Counted from the stretch's first letter, positions 22,172-31,419 are shown. The stretch: DNA of 64,000 nt from Cyclobacteriaceae bacterium (GCA_027533395.1 JAPZUF010000004.1:62001-126000), one strand, 5' to 3'. The notes: generated by a model from the letters alone, not told the origin. Program-made: numbers and translations.

Positions 22172-24757
22172 ATGAACAGAATATTTATCACTTTGTTTTT
22201 ACTCCCCTCTATGTATGCGTTTGCCCAGGTAAACGAAAATTTTTCTGACAACGATTTAACAGAAAATCCGCCATGGATTTTATCCGATCCTTTGCATTGG
22301 ACAGTTGAAAACCAAAGGTTGAAATCTTCCAGCACGGTAGCTAGTTCATTCTTTCAAATGGTTACAGCCTCACAGCCGAACCAAGTAGCGCAATGGGAAA
22401 TAGATGTGCAGTTAGATTTTTTAACGAGTGCGAACAATTATGTTGATGTTTACTTAACAAGCACAGAACAGAATTTAACTTCAGTTTCAAATTCCGGGTA
22501 TTTTGTTAGAATTGGTGATTCAGCTGATGAAATCAGTTTTTTTAAAAAGCGGGCAAATGTTGCAACTCCTGTAAAAATCATTGATGGGAAAGATAAGTCG
22601 ACAGATAAAAGTAGTAATGTAATATATCTTAAGATAACACGCGATGTCAACAGCGTTTGGTCATTATCACGCGACACAACTGTGCTCAAGAATAAACCTT
22701 ATATCGAAGGAACGGCAACTGATAATGAAATCACTTCTTCCAATTATTTTGGATTGTTAGTTAGGCAATCCACAACATCTTTTCATGGGAAACATTTTTT
22801 TGATAACATTTATGTGGGGCCAATCATACTTGATACAACACCTCCAGAAATTTCTACTGTAACAATTGTTGATGAACAAACCATCAGCATACAGTTTTCT
22901 GAAAAGGTAAACCAAACCCTTGCGGAAGATGAAAGCAGGTATACATTGAATCAAAATACTCAACCTATACAAGTAATTTTATCACAAGATGAAACCAGTG
23001 TGACCTGTAGTTTTCTTAATCCTTTTCCAAACGATGCTAATAGTACGATCACTATTTCAGGCTTACAAGATTTGGCTGGCAATGAGGCAGCTAGTCTAAG
23101 CAAAAACTTTTATTTTTTGCAACCAGATAACGCTACCTTATACGATGTGGTAATAACCGAATGTATGCCCGACCCTTCTCCCACAATCGGTTTACCGGAA
23201 ATTGAATGGATTGAACTACACAACAGAAGTAATAAAATTTTTAATCTGAAAAACTGGAAAATTTCGGATGGAACAACTACCGGAAATTTAGGTGAATACA
23301 TTTTGCGCCCAGGCGATTATGTAATTCTTCTTTCTTCTGCTAATGCTTCATCCTTTCCAAATTTGCCAGTTTTGGGTGTTAGTAATTTTCCAACGTTAAA
23401 CAATGCCGGAGAAACGTTATTCTTATACGATGATGAACAAAATTTATTGGATAAACTAAGCTACTCTAGCACATGGTATAAAGATGAAGACAAAGCCAGC
23501 GGAGGTTGGTCGCTTGAGCGCATCGACATTAACAATGTTTGTGCCGATGAAGAGAACTGGAGAGGCAGCGAAGCCGCAATTGGCGGAACACCGGGTGCAA
23601 TTAATTCTGTTAACAATTATTTACCGGACTCATTTCCGCCAACTCTTATAGATGTTTATGCGGTAAGTGAAAATACGTTTCAAATAATGGTTAGTGAAAA
23701 GCTGAATGCAGCGCTTCCTTTACCAACCAACTTTTCACTATCGCCTCACTTAGAAATTTCCTCCATCAATTTTGCAGATGAAAGTTTGAAAGGGTTAATC
23801 TTACAAACAACTGAAAATTTAAATTCAGGCATTTTGTACAAACTAAGTATTTCGAGTTTAACAGATTGCGCAGGCAACACAAACGAAAATATAGAAACTC
23901 AATTTGCTTTACCTCAACAAGCGGAGAGCGGAGACATCATTATTAACGAGATTTTGTTTAATCCAAAAGTTGGTGGCGTAGATTTTATTGAATTAGTAAA
24001 CACATCAAACAAATTTATTAACCTTCAAAATTGGAAAATGGCCAATGAAAAAGAAGGTGTAATAGATGAATTAAAAACCATCACCACACAAAATATAATA
24101 ATTAAACCGAAAGAATATAAAGTATTAACTGAAAACACAGAAACCTTACGGACACATTATCCATTAAGTAATCATCCATCCTTTATTACAGTTGATTTAC
24201 CCTCAATGCCAGATGAAAGTGGCATACTTATACTATTGAATGATGCCGAAGAAATACAAGAGAAAATTTCGTACCATGAAGATTGGCACAACCCATTGCT
24301 TCGCGAAACTGAAGGTGTTTCTTTAGAAAGAACACATCCACAAAACGATGGTTTATCGCAGCAAAGTTGGCAATCGGGAGTTAAGGCATCAGGTTATGCA
24401 TCGCCAGGATTGACAAACTCAAATTATTTCGAACAAACGACTAACACTGAAATCGTAAAAATAGAACCAGAGATATTTCAACCCTTGCAGGGAAATCCTG
24501 CTTTTACAACCATCAGCTATGTTTTAGATAGAAACGGATTAACAGCTAAAGCAGAAATTTATGATTACGAAGGAAGATTGATAAAAACGATTACCAATCA
24601 AGAAACATTGGCCAATACAGGATCTTGGGTTTGGCATGGCGAGCAAAACGATGGCACAAAAGCGCGTGATGGATTTTACACTTTATTCCTTCAACTATTT
24701 GATACATCAGGATTTGTAAAGACCTTGCGTAAAAGAATAGTAATAGCTTCTCCCTAA
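22172..24757 (+). CDS. Secreted multidomain protein with two lamin-tail domains and a FlgD-like C-terminus
   Basis: From the preferred start at 22172 (MNRIFITLFLLPSMYAFAQ, a signal peptide) the protein has 861 residues. The order is: an N-terminal lectin-like/jellyroll region (about 25-215), a Big_5-type Ig-like domain (TPPEISTVTIVDEQTISIQF), a first lamin-tail domain (YDVVITECMPDPSPT, IEWIELHNRSNK), a second Ig-like domain (FPPTLIDVYAVSENTFQIM), a second lamin-tail domain (GDIIINEILFNPKVGGVDF) and a C-terminal FlgD-like beta domain (AEIYDYEGRLIKTI, WHGEQNDGTKARDGFY). Such C-termini occur on type IX secretion cargo, which would fit GldJ and GldD. It is probably cell-surface or extracellular; no enzyme is visible. 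Confidence 0.78.
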   Translation: MNRIFITLFLLPSMYAFAQVNENFSDNDLTENPPWILSDPLHWTVENQRLKSSSTVASSFFQMVTASQPNQVAQWEIDVQLDFLTSANNYVDVYLTSTEQNLTSVSNSGYFVRIGDSADEISFFKKRANVATPVKIIDGKDKSTDKSSNVIYLKITRDVNSVWSLSRDTTVLKNKPYIEGTATDNEITSSNYFGLLVRQSTTSFHGKHFFDNIYVGPIILDTTPPEISTVTIVDEQTISIQFSEKVNQTLAEDESRYTLNQNTQPIQVILSQDETSVTCSFLNPFPNDANSTITISGLQDLAGNEAASLSKNFYFLQPDNATLYDVVITECMPDPSPTIGLPEIEWIELHNRSNKIFNLKNWKISDGTTTGNLGEYILRPGDYVILLSSANASSFPNLPVLGVSNFPTLNNAGETLFLYDDEQNLLDKLSYSSTWYKDEDKASGGWSLERIDINNVCADEENWRGSEAAIGGTPGAINSVNNYLPDSFPPTLIDVYAVSENTFQIMVSEKLNAALPLPTNFSLSPHLEISSINFADESLKGLILQTTENLNSGILYKLSISSLTDCAGNTNENIETQFALPQQAESGDIIINEILFNPKVGGVDFIELVNTSNKFINLQNWKMANEKEGVIDELKTITTQNIIIKPKEYKVLTENTETLRTHYPLSNHPSFITVDLPSMPDESGILILLNDAEEIQEKISYHEDWHNPLLRETEGVSLERTHPQNDGLSQQSWQSGVKASGYASPGLTNSNYFEQTTNTEIVKIEPEIFQPLQGNPAFTTISYVLDRNGLTAKAEIYDYEGRLIKTITNQETLANTGSWVWHGEQNDGTKARDGFYTLFLQLFDTSGFVKTLRKRIVIASP

Positions 24758-24760
24758 TAT

Positions 24761-25543
24761 ATGATTCGCGATATCATTAAGCACAACTTGGGCATGAATA
24801 AAGAATTTCGCCCGCGTGGCGAGCAACCCGGTCGCCTCGAAAATTTTAGCGATGCGGTTTTTGCGCTAGCCATTACCTTACTTTTAATTTCTACTTCGCC
24901 ACCACAAACGTTCAGTCAACTTGTAAAATTTACCTTTGAGTTAATCCCATTCATTTTATGTTTGGCGTGGCTGGCTTACATCTGGTACGAACATTTTTTA
25001 TTTTATTACCGATATGGTGTTCGCAATAAAAATGTAATCATTTTAAACACTCTATTTTTAATTGTTGTGCTGTTCTTCGTGTATCCGTTAAAATTTTTAA
25101 CGAAGCTAGCATTGTTTGCCATTAGTTTTCCCTTTCAAATAGATTGGCTTACACAAGATTTAATTGCATCGGTTAAAGGGGCTGACATGGGCGCCCTAAT
25201 GATTATCTATGGCTTAGGCGTTTCGTTGGTATTTTTTATTTTATCCATGATGTATCGGTATGCATGGAAAAACAGAGAAGCACTCTCCTTGAATGAAATA
25301 GAAGAATTTGACACGTTAACCAGTCGAAAAGGAAATTTTTTGATGGCTATTATTCCTTTGATTTCTGTTTTGTTAGCGATTTTGTTTTACAATTATCAAT
25401 TTGTTGGCGCTATCGCAGGGTTTACTTACTTCTTGTATTGGCCGGTGATGATGATTTTTGGTATTCAGGCTGATAAGAAAAGAAAAAAAATAGTAGAAGC
25501 ATTTAATCAGAAAGAAAATGAAAACGAATTGGCTCAGGTATAG
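24761..25543 (+). CDS. TMEM175-family (DUF1211) potassium-channel-like membrane protein
   Basis: The 260-residue protein carries the family hallmark RLENFSDAVFALAIT near residues 25-40, the FSD motif in the first helix of prokaryotic TMEM175 channels. About six hydrophobic helices follow (for example LIPFILCLAWLAYIWYEHF, VIILNTLFLIVVLFFVYPL, LISVLLAILFYNYQF). Bacterial TMEM175 homologues form potassium-permeable channels; some annotated members are untested. It begins 3 bp after the lamin-tail gene, and its last 26 bp overlap the start of the glutamine cyclotransferase gene, so the three are likely co-transcribed. Confidence 0.85.
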   Translation: MIRDIIKHNLGMNKEFRPRGEQPGRLENFSDAVFALAITLLLISTSPPQTFSQLVKFTFELIPFILCLAWLAYIWYEHFLFYYRYGVRNKNVIILNTLFLIVVLFFVYPLKFLTKLALFAISFPFQIDWLTQDLIASVKGADMGALMIIYGLGVSLVFFILSMMYRYAWKNREALSLNEIEEFDTLTSRKGNFLMAIIPLISVLLAILFYNYQFVGAIAGFTYFLYWPVMMIFGIQADKKRKKIVEAFNQKENENELAQV

Positions 25544-26318
25544 TTTATTTTTATCGATGTCATTTTTAATAATGGCATGTGGAGGAAGCAAAAAAGAAGA
25601 AATAAAATCAGAACCGAAAACACCTGTTTTATCCTATCAAATAAAAAGTACCATTCCGCACGATGTAGAGGCATTTACACAAGGTTTTTATGTTCATAAC
25701 GGTGAACTATACGAAAGTACGGGACAAGCAGGTTCATGGATTGGTATCGTGGATGTAAACACGGGTAAAGCTGATAAGAAAGTAATTTTGGCCAACCAAT
25801 ATTTTGGAGAAGGCATCACCATTCTTAACAATAAAGTGTATCAGTTAACCTGGCAAAATAAAAAGGGATTTGTGTACGATTTAAAAACTTTCAAAAAATT
25901 AAAAGAATTTGATTACGTAACCGAAGGCTGGGGCATAACCAGCGATGGCAAAAATTTAATTATGAGCGATGGAAGCAACAAATTGTTTTATTTAGACACA
26001 GTAACTTTAAAAACTGTAAGAACACTAGAAGTAAAATATGAGAATGCTCCTATGAAAGAGTTGAATGAGTTAGAATATATTAACGGTTACCTATATGCCA
26101 ATATTTGGCAAACCGATAAAATTGTAAAAATTAATCCTGAAGATGGTAACGTAGTTGCTACACTTGAATTAGAAAACTTAAGTACACAAGCTAAAATGGT
26201 TAACCCACAAATGGATGTATTAAATGGAATAGCTTGGCACGAAAAAACAAAATCGTTTTTAGTAACAGGTAAATATTGGCCTTTTATTTATGTGTTAAAT
26301 GTAGAAGGCATGAATTAG
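25518..26318 (+). CDS. Glutaminyl-peptide cyclotransferase (beta-propeller), lipoprotein
   Basis: The 266-residue protein has a lipoprotein signal with Cys21 (MSFLIMACGG). The rest matches the five-bladed propeller glutamine cyclotransferase family (Glu_cyclase_2): IPHDVEAFTQGFYVHNGELYESTG, here shown by its parts PHDVEAFTQGF and YESTGQAGS, plus YFGEGITILNNKVYQLTW, ELNELEYINGYLYANIW and LNGIAWH. These enzymes turn N-terminal Gln of exported peptides into pyroglutamate, a modification common in Bacteroidota periplasmic proteins. The start overlaps the channel gene by 26 bp and is preceded by an AGAAAGAAA purine stretch. It is followed after 4 bp by the thioredoxin-like gene. Confidence 0.9.
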   Translation: MKTNWLRYSLFLSMSFLIMACGGSKKEEIKSEPKTPVLSYQIKSTIPHDVEAFTQGFYVHNGELYESTGQAGSWIGIVDVNTGKADKKVILANQYFGEGITILNNKVYQLTWQNKKGFVYDLKTFKKLKEFDYVTEGWGITSDGKNLIMSDGSNKLFYLDTVTLKTVRTLEVKYENAPMKELNELEYINGYLYANIWQTDKIVKINPEDGNVVATLELENLSTQAKMVNPQMDVLNGIAWHEKTKSFLVTGKYWPFIYVLNVEGMN

Positions 26319-26322
26319 AAAT

Positions 26323-27747
26323 ATGAAAACTCCCTTGACTAAATTATCAACATTTTTAGTGGCAATTTTATTTCTGTCTTGTTCTAAAGAACAAAAAGAC
26401 ATGAAGATAAACATAGAAGCAATTGCCATCGATTCGGCTTACAAACAATTGCGCATCAACACTTTTGATTTGGTATCCTATCAACCAACGTTGTTGGATT
26501 CAGTATTATTAGATAGTGCGGGCAATGGAAAGATTAGTATTGATATAAAGCAACCTACTTTCGCTTATTATGACTTCAATACCATTAGCGGTTTATTGAT
26601 TTTAGAACCGGGCTACAAATTGCAAATGAAGTTGGCTAATAATAATATAGCATTTTATGGAGAAGGAGCAGAAGCCAATAACTTCCTCAATAGAATAAAA
26701 CAAATTCAAATGAAGTATGAATCGTTGGGCGGTTTGTATTATTGGGAAATGCCTGACGAAATTTTCGAAGCAAGACTAGATTCTTTAGAAAAGGAAACTA
26801 AAATATTTACAGACTATTATTTCGATTCAGTAAAAGTAAGTCCGAAGTTAGAGGAAGTTTTAAAGCAAAGCGTAAACTATCACACCATTTCTTTAAGGCA
26901 AGCAAAGCTCACAAACAATTATGAATTAGACAGTATTACTTTCGAGCAAAAGAAAGAGCAAATTCACAGCAGAATAAAATTCGATCATAAAATGGTTGAA
27001 CTAGGTTTGTTGGATTATGGTGCTGTGATGAACAGTTACTTGGAATTAGAAGTGTATAAAAATTTACCTCAAAATATTAATGTTATAGAAGCAGATTCTA
27101 TTCAGCCTTTGTTAACAAGTCAGGCTATTAAACAACTTAAACTAAAGCCAAAAGAGTTAGAATTAATAATGGCTCGCAACGTGGAATATTGGATGTCGCT
27201 CATAGGCACCAAGCCATCAGTTAAAATCATTTATAATGATTTCAAAAAGATTTTTCCTCAATCCATGTATCAAACAGTTTTGGAAAAACATTTTAATAAA
27301 TGGCAAAAGATTGAAGCTGGAAATATTGCACCAGATTTTGCCGGCATTACACCAACAGGAGATACCGTAAAACTAAGTCAACTGAAAGGTAAAAAAGTAT
27401 ACATAGATGTTTGGGCAACGTGGTGCGGACCGTGCCGACAAGAATTTCCTTATTCGATTAAGTTAAAAGAAAAATTGAAAAACACAGAAGATATTGTTTT
27501 CTTATATGTATCCGTTGACGAATCTAAAACTGCGTGGGAAAAATTTTTACAAACGGATGAAGCCCCAAAGGGATTGCATATTTGGCAACCCAAGCCCACC
27601 ATTTTAGAGTATTATTTAATTGCGGGCATACCGCGGTACATACTCATAGATGAAAATGGAATAATAAAAATGGTCGATGCACCTAGGCCATCATCGGGGA
27701 AAGTTTTATTTGAAATTATAAATAATTCTAAAGAATATGGTTTATAA
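26323..27747 (+). CDS. TlpA-like thiol-disulfide lipoprotein with N-terminal DUF4369-like region
   Basis: The 474-residue protein has a lipoprotein signal (Cys20 in ILFLSCSKE), a beta-rich N-terminal region typical of DUF4369-type proteins, a helical middle, and a C-terminal thioredoxin/TlpA domain with the WCGPC active site at residues 367-371 (DVWATWCGPCRQEFP). It is predicted to reduce or shuffle disulfides in the periplasm. It follows the cyclotransferase gene by 4 bp. Its 3-prime end overlaps a convergent hypothetical gene by 20 bp. Confidence 0.88.
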   Translation: MKTPLTKLSTFLVAILFLSCSKEQKDMKINIEAIAIDSAYKQLRINTFDLVSYQPTLLDSVLLDSAGNGKISIDIKQPTFAYYDFNTISGLLILEPGYKLQMKLANNNIAFYGEGAEANNFLNRIKQIQMKYESLGGLYYWEMPDEIFEARLDSLEKETKIFTDYYFDSVKVSPKLEEVLKQSVNYHTISLRQAKLTNNYELDSITFEQKKEQIHSRIKFDHKMVELGLLDYGAVMNSYLELEVYKNLPQNINVIEADSIQPLLTSQAIKQLKLKPKELELIMARNVEYWMSLIGTKPSVKIIYNDFKKIFPQSMYQTVLEKHFNKWQKIEAGNIAPDFAGITPTGDTVKLSQLKGKKVYIDVWATWCGPCRQEFPYSIKLKEKLKNTEDIVFLYVSVDESKTAWEKFLQTDEAPKGLHIWQPKPTILEYYLIAGIPRYILIDENGIIKMVDAPRPSSGKVLFEIINNSKEYGL

Positions 27748-28330
27748 TTTGAAGGGCAAAATTTACATCATTTCTTACTTGCTCTTTAACAAAGGCATAA
27801 TGTAATAAACCAATGTGAGATAAGGATTGAATAAGCTGAATAGTATTTTCGTTGGACACTTGGTTATAAAGGATGACATGCCTTTTCTTTGGCTTTTTTC
27901 TTAGACCTTGTGGACGAATAACTTGATAGATTTTTTTGTTAGACGATAGCTTCCAGTTTCTATCCGTTCCTTCTACAAATTGAAATTCTAATCCATTTTC
28001 TAATGTAATTTTGTCGGGTATTCCGTTTGGTTTTGTATAAAATATTGCAACTGTTTCACCTGACGCATTGCTTACAAGATAAGCTTCACCAAAATTTATT
28101 CTTTCAATAATGAAAGCGTAATTCGCATTCCACATTCTGAATTTTTCTCCATTCCATTTTTGATTTTTAGCGAAGGAAAAGTTCATGCTTCGCGTACCGT
28201 TAAATTGAAAGATAAGACTATCGCCTGATTGATAAGCATTGAGAGAATATTCGATTGTATCAACCTGAGAGAAAACCTCATATAGCGGCACTAAAAATAG
28301 AAAAGTGACAGAAAACAGATGGATCTTCAT
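27728..28330 (-). CDS. Secreted hypothetical protein
   Basis: I choose the ATG at 28330 (MKIHLFSVTFLFLVPLYEVFSQ, a signal peptide) over the one at 28348, giving 200 residues. The mature part is beta-rich (IEYSLNAYQSGDSLIFQFNG, EAYLVSNASGETVAIFYTK) and ends in a more helical region with basic residues (LRKKPKKRHVILYNQ). I recognise no family. It overlaps the TlpA-like gene on the other strand by 20 bp and is separated from RNase G by a terminator, so it is probably transcribed alone. Envelope localisation is the only inference offered. Confidence 0.65.
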   Translation of the reverse strand: MKIHLFSVTFLFLVPLYEVFSQVDTIEYSLNAYQSGDSLIFQFNGTRSMNFSFAKNQKWNGEKFRMWNANYAFIIERINFGEAYLVSNASGETVAIFYTKPNGIPDKITLENGLEFQFVEGTDRNWKLSSNKKIYQVIRPQGLRKKPKKRHVILYNQVSNENTIQLIQSLSHIGLLHYAFVKEQVRNDVNFALQIINHIL

Positions 28331-28356
28331 ACAACGAGAATTATACACTAAAATAA

Positions 28357-28386
28357 AAAAACCCCGATATCTCGGGGCTTTTTTTA
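28357..28386 (-). terminator. Intrinsic terminator of the RNase G operon
   Basis: CCCCGA pairs with TCGGGG around a TATC loop, flanked by seven A on the left, which become the T tract for minus-strand transcripts, and by T on the right. It overlaps the stop codon of the RNase G gene. The symmetric flanks may also make it work in the other direction. Confidence 0.88.
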
Positions 28387-29937
28387 TGCTGTAAGTTGAA
28401 TTTCTTCTCCTTCTTTATCTAAGAATCGATACTCGGTCATCGCCATACTCGAATCTTTTTCCAACTTCACCCAGTGTTTGTACTTAAAGAACCATTTCAT
28501 TCGTTGTGATACAAAACCAGTTGTAAAATAAGCATGCAAATAAGGATGCAAAGCTAATACCAAACCTTTTTCATTTTGTTTTACCAGCAAATGCTCCAAT
28601 GTTTTTTCAATTTGGTCGCTCACCAAAATAGAAGCGGTAATCTTGCCTGTGCCATTACAAGTGGGGCAAACTTCTTTTGTTACGATATTCATCTGCGGGC
28701 GCACACGCTCGCGCGTGATTTGCATAATGCCAAACTTAGATAGAGGCAACACGGTGTGTTTCGCTTTATCTTCTTGCATGGCATCTTTCATTGCTTGATA
28801 AATAGCGCGTTTATGATCAGGATTGCGCATATCGATAAAATCGATTACGACAATTCCTCCCATATCGCGCAAACGCAATTGTCTGGCAATTTCTTTTGCA
28901 GCTTCAACATTAACTGAAATAGCCGTGTCTTCCTGGCTATCCTCTCGGTTCGATTTGTTTCCGCTGTTAACATCAATTACATGCAAAGCTTCAGTATGTT
29001 CAATAATCAAATAGCCGCCACCTTTTAAACTTACTGTTTGGCCAAAGGCAGATTTTATTTGTTTTTCGATACCGAAGTGTTCGAATATTTTTGTTTTGCC
29101 TGTGTAGAGTTTTACAATCTTCTCCAGATCAGGTGAAATATTGCGAACGTATGTCTTGATTTCATCATACAGTTTTTTGTCATCAATCTGTATGCTATCG
29201 AAAGACTCGTTAAGCAAGTCGCGCAACAAAGAAGAAGTTTTATTTAACTCTCCGATTAGTTTTTCGGCAGGTTCTGCGTCAGCAAGTCTGGCAATACCAT
29301 CTTCCCACATTTTAATAAGGTTGCGCAGATCCTTATCAAGTTCTGCTACGTCAACGCCTTCGGCTACCGTTCGGATGATAACGCCAAAGTTTGCGGGCTT
29401 AATAGAGGTGATGAGTTTTTGCAGGCGTTTGCGTTCTTCGCCTGAAGTAATTTTTTTAGATACGCTAACCGCATTACTAAACGGCACCACTACCAGGTAT
29501 CTGCCTGCTAATGATAACTCGCACGAAAGTCGTGGCCCTTTTGTTGAGATGGGTTCTTTTACAATTTGAACCGGAATAACCTGACCTTTGGTAAGTTGTT
29601 GGGCAATTTTACCGTGTTTGTCAATGTCTTCTTCCAGTGTGAATTTCTCGAGCTTGCCAAAAATCTTCTTGGCTTTTACCAATTTGGTAAACTTAGCCAA
29701 AGAGCTGAATTGTGGTCCTAAATCGAGGTAATGAAGAAAAGCATCTTTATCGTAGCCTAATTCTATGAAAGCGGCATTTAAACCTTGTACTACTTTTTTA
29801 ACAGTACCGAGGTAAATGTCGCCAACTACGAATTTACTACCACCTTCTTCATTGTGAAATTCAACCAGTGTTTTATCTCGCAGAAGGGCTATACGGCATC
29901 CGTCCTGAGTCGCGCTGATGATTAGCTCGTTGCTCAA
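28384..29937 (-). CDS. rng: Ribonuclease G (RNase E/G family)
   Basis: At 517 residues this is RNase G-like, without the long C-terminal scaffold of RNase E. An S1 domain covers about residues 35-125 (GDIYLGTVKKVVQGLNAAFI). The catalytic domain shows LHVIDVNSGNK and GGIVVIDFIDM with the metal-binding aspartates. The Zn-link motif VCPTCNGTGKI near residue 420 is intact. It processes rRNA and initiates mRNA decay at 5-prime monophosphate ends. It is the last gene of a HU-TPR-small basic protein-rng series and ends at a strong terminator. Confidence 0.95.
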   Translation of the reverse strand: MSNELIISATQDGCRIALLRDKTLVEFHNEEGGSKFVVGDIYLGTVKKVVQGLNAAFIELGYDKDAFLHYLDLGPQFSSLAKFTKLVKAKKIFGKLEKFTLEEDIDKHGKIAQQLTKGQVIPVQIVKEPISTKGPRLSCELSLAGRYLVVVPFSNAVSVSKKITSGEERKRLQKLITSIKPANFGVIIRTVAEGVDVAELDKDLRNLIKMWEDGIARLADAEPAEKLIGELNKTSSLLRDLLNESFDSIQIDDKKLYDEIKTYVRNISPDLEKIVKLYTGKTKIFEHFGIEKQIKSAFGQTVSLKGGGYLIIEHTEALHVIDVNSGNKSNREDSQEDTAISVNVEAAKEIARQLRLRDMGGIVVIDFIDMRNPDHKRAIYQAMKDAMQEDKAKHTVLPLSKFGIMQITRERVRPQMNIVTKEVCPTCNGTGKITASILVSDQIEKTLEHLLVKQNEKGLVLALHPYLHAYFTTGFVSQRMKWFFKYKHWVKLEKDSSMAMTEYRFLDKEGEEIQLTA

Positions 29938-30034
29938 AACTTTTTAGATTTAACGTTTTTGGATTGTATAGCAATAAGTCTGAAATGGTAAAGCGGCAAA
30001 ACAAAAAGCTTTGCCGGCTACCAGATAAGATCAA

Positions 30035-30124
30035 TTATTTCTTCTTATGACGGTTCTTTCTCAAACGCTTCTTGCGCTTGTGTGTAGCCATTTTGTGTTT
30101 TTTTCTTTTCTTTCCGCTTGGCAT
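30035..30124 (-). CDS. 29-residue Lys/Arg-rich protein upstream of RNase G
   Basis: The ATG at 30124 opens a 29-codon frame. The product starts MPSGKKRKKHKMATHKRKK and ends RLRKNRHKKK, so about two thirds of its residues are Lys, Arg or His. The composition and the KRxKRxRKxRHKKK pattern recall AURKAIP1/COX24-type ribosomal proteins (mitochondrial mS38, bacterial bS22). I recall near-identical tiny proteins next to rng in other Bacteroidota, which supports a real gene. A function in the ribosome is inferred from composition alone. A hairpin (CGGCAAA against TTTGCCG) lies just downstream at about 29996-30018. Confidence 0.75.
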   Translation of the reverse strand: MPSGKKRKKHKMATHKRKKRLRKNRHKKK

Positions 30125-30175
30125 AGCAATTTTTCAATTTGTGGCTTTGGTTTTTCGCCTTAGCCGGTTAAACAA

Positions 30176-31000
30176 TTATTTTAAATCCTTCAGATACGAA
30201 TCTACTGTTGCTTGCACAGCAGGATCCGGATCCATTTTTTTTACTTTCTCGAACTGCGTTCTGGCTTTTTCATTTTGATTGGTATTCATGTAGGCCAATC
30301 CTAAAAGTAAATTTCCCTGAATATGCTCAGGACTAATTACTAAAAGCTGTTGTAAACGTTCGATGGCATTTTCGTATTGACCCGACTGAATCGACAACAT
30401 GCCTAAATTGAAAAGTGCAGTCTCATTTTTAGGATCTTGTGCCAATACTTCGCGTAACATAAGAACGCCTTGCATAGGGTTTGCAGAAGACAAATATGTC
30501 ATGGCGAGATTGTTTTTTACGACCAAATTATCCGGCTGTTTTTCCAAAACCTTTTGATAGAAGTTTTGTGCCTTCTCGGCCAATGTTTTTTGTTTTTGCG
30601 CATCAATGGCAAAAGTGAAAGCTTGAAAATAAGCATCACCAGCCTTCTCCCATGCGTTTACAGTGTTAAAGAACGAAGCAGCATCTTCTGCAAACCAACC
30701 TGCGCTGTCGAAAACTCCGGCCTCGAGGTAGCGGTTTGCTAAAGAGTCGGCAAAGATAGCCTTTTTTTCTTTTTCGGCTGCATTTGCCCACAAAGTCCGA
30801 TAATCGGAGATGATTTTCTTAAATGCATCAGGAATACCACTGTGCATGGCATTTCCGGTAACAGCTTGTTCCGGATTAACCCGCTGAAGGCTATCAACAG
30901 TAACGGGCGCATCGTTTTCAACAACAGATTTTGGAAGTTGAAAAAGAAGTACCACCACGATGATACTGATTAGCAATAAAAGGATGCGATTTTTTAGCAT
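30176..31000 (-). CDS. Membrane-anchored tetratricopeptide repeat protein
   Basis: The 274-residue protein begins with one membrane helix (ILLLLISIIVVVLLFQL, residues 5-21) and has a Ser/Pro-poor linker followed by TPR-like helical repeats from about residue 120 to the end (VVKNNLAMTYLSSANPMQ, ALFNLGMLSIQSGQYENA, GNLLLGLAYMNTNQNEKA). It is probably anchored in the inner membrane with its repeats in the periplasm. It lies between the HU gene (21 bp upstream) and the 29-residue protein gene (51 bp downstream), so it shares their transcript. Confidence 0.8.
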   Translation of the reverse strand: MLKNRILLLLISIIVVVLLFQLPKSVVENDAPVTVDSLQRVNPEQAVTGNAMHSGIPDAFKKIISDYRTLWANAAEKEKKAIFADSLANRYLEAGVFDSAGWFAEDAASFFNTVNAWEKAGDAYFQAFTFAIDAQKQKTLAEKAQNFYQKVLEKQPDNLVVKNNLAMTYLSSANPMQGVLMLREVLAQDPKNETALFNLGMLSIQSGQYENAIERLQQLLVISPEHIQGNLLLGLAYMNTNQNEKARTQFEKVKKMDPDPAVQATVDSYLKDLK

Positions 31001-31021
31001 AAGGCGGTTTGCCTAGAATTA

Positions 31022-31354
31022 TTAATCCATTTCCTCGTCAGGAGGCAAAGCCTTTTCGGCCATTTCTTTTACTTTATCGCTGTTTTTAATCTTGTTGATG
31101 AAGATTTTAGCAGGTTTAAAAGCAGGAATAAAATGCTCGTCAATTACAATAGCAGTATTGCGAGAGATATTGCGAGCGATTTTCTTCTTTCTCTTTTTAT
31201 TGATGAAACTGCCGAAACCGCGAATGTAAATATTATGGCCTGAAGCCATGTTATTTTTAACCACAGTAAGAAAAGCTTCTACGGTAGCATTAACATCGGC
31301 CTTATCTACACCTGTTTTGTCTGCAATTTCGTTAATGATGTCTGCTTTGGTCAC
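31022..31354 (-). CDS. HU/IHF-family DNA-binding protein
   Basis: The 110-residue protein has the complete bacterial DNA-binding fold: MTKADIINEIADKTGV at the N-terminus, NIYIRGFGSFINKKRKKKI and the arm region ARNISRNTAIVI, then FIPAFKPAKIFINKI. A short acidic tail (about 20 residues) extends beyond the usual HU end. It bends and compacts DNA. The gene is divergent from mutY and heads the TPR/small basic protein/rng run. A near-perfect promoter lies upstream. Confidence 0.92.
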   Translation of the reverse strand: MTKADIINEIADKTGVDKADVNATVEAFLTVVKNNMASGHNIYIRGFGSFINKKRKKKIARNISRNTAIVIDEHFIPAFKPAKIFINKIKNSDKVKEMAEKALPPDEEMD

Positions 31355-31389
31355 AGTCGTTTATGTTTAAGTAGTTGGGAATGAAGGCT

Positions 31390-31419
31390 CAAAGTTAAGC
31401 CAGCGAATTACATTCGCAA
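31390..31419 (-). promoter_or_regulatory. Strong predicted promoter of the HU operon
   Basis: On the minus strand TAACTTTG (31397 to 31390) matches TAnnTTTG exactly, and a TTG (31419 to 31417) lies 19 bp upstream, the spacing expected for the -33/-7 promoter of Bacteroidota. It implies a leader of about 30 nt before the HU start. Confidence 0.75.

Noticed and set aside
29996-30018. Hairpin CGGCAAA / TTTGCCG between rng and the 29-residue gene
   Set aside because: It has no T tract in the direction of transcription, so I do not call a terminator; it could be an RNA processing site, but nothing else supports that.
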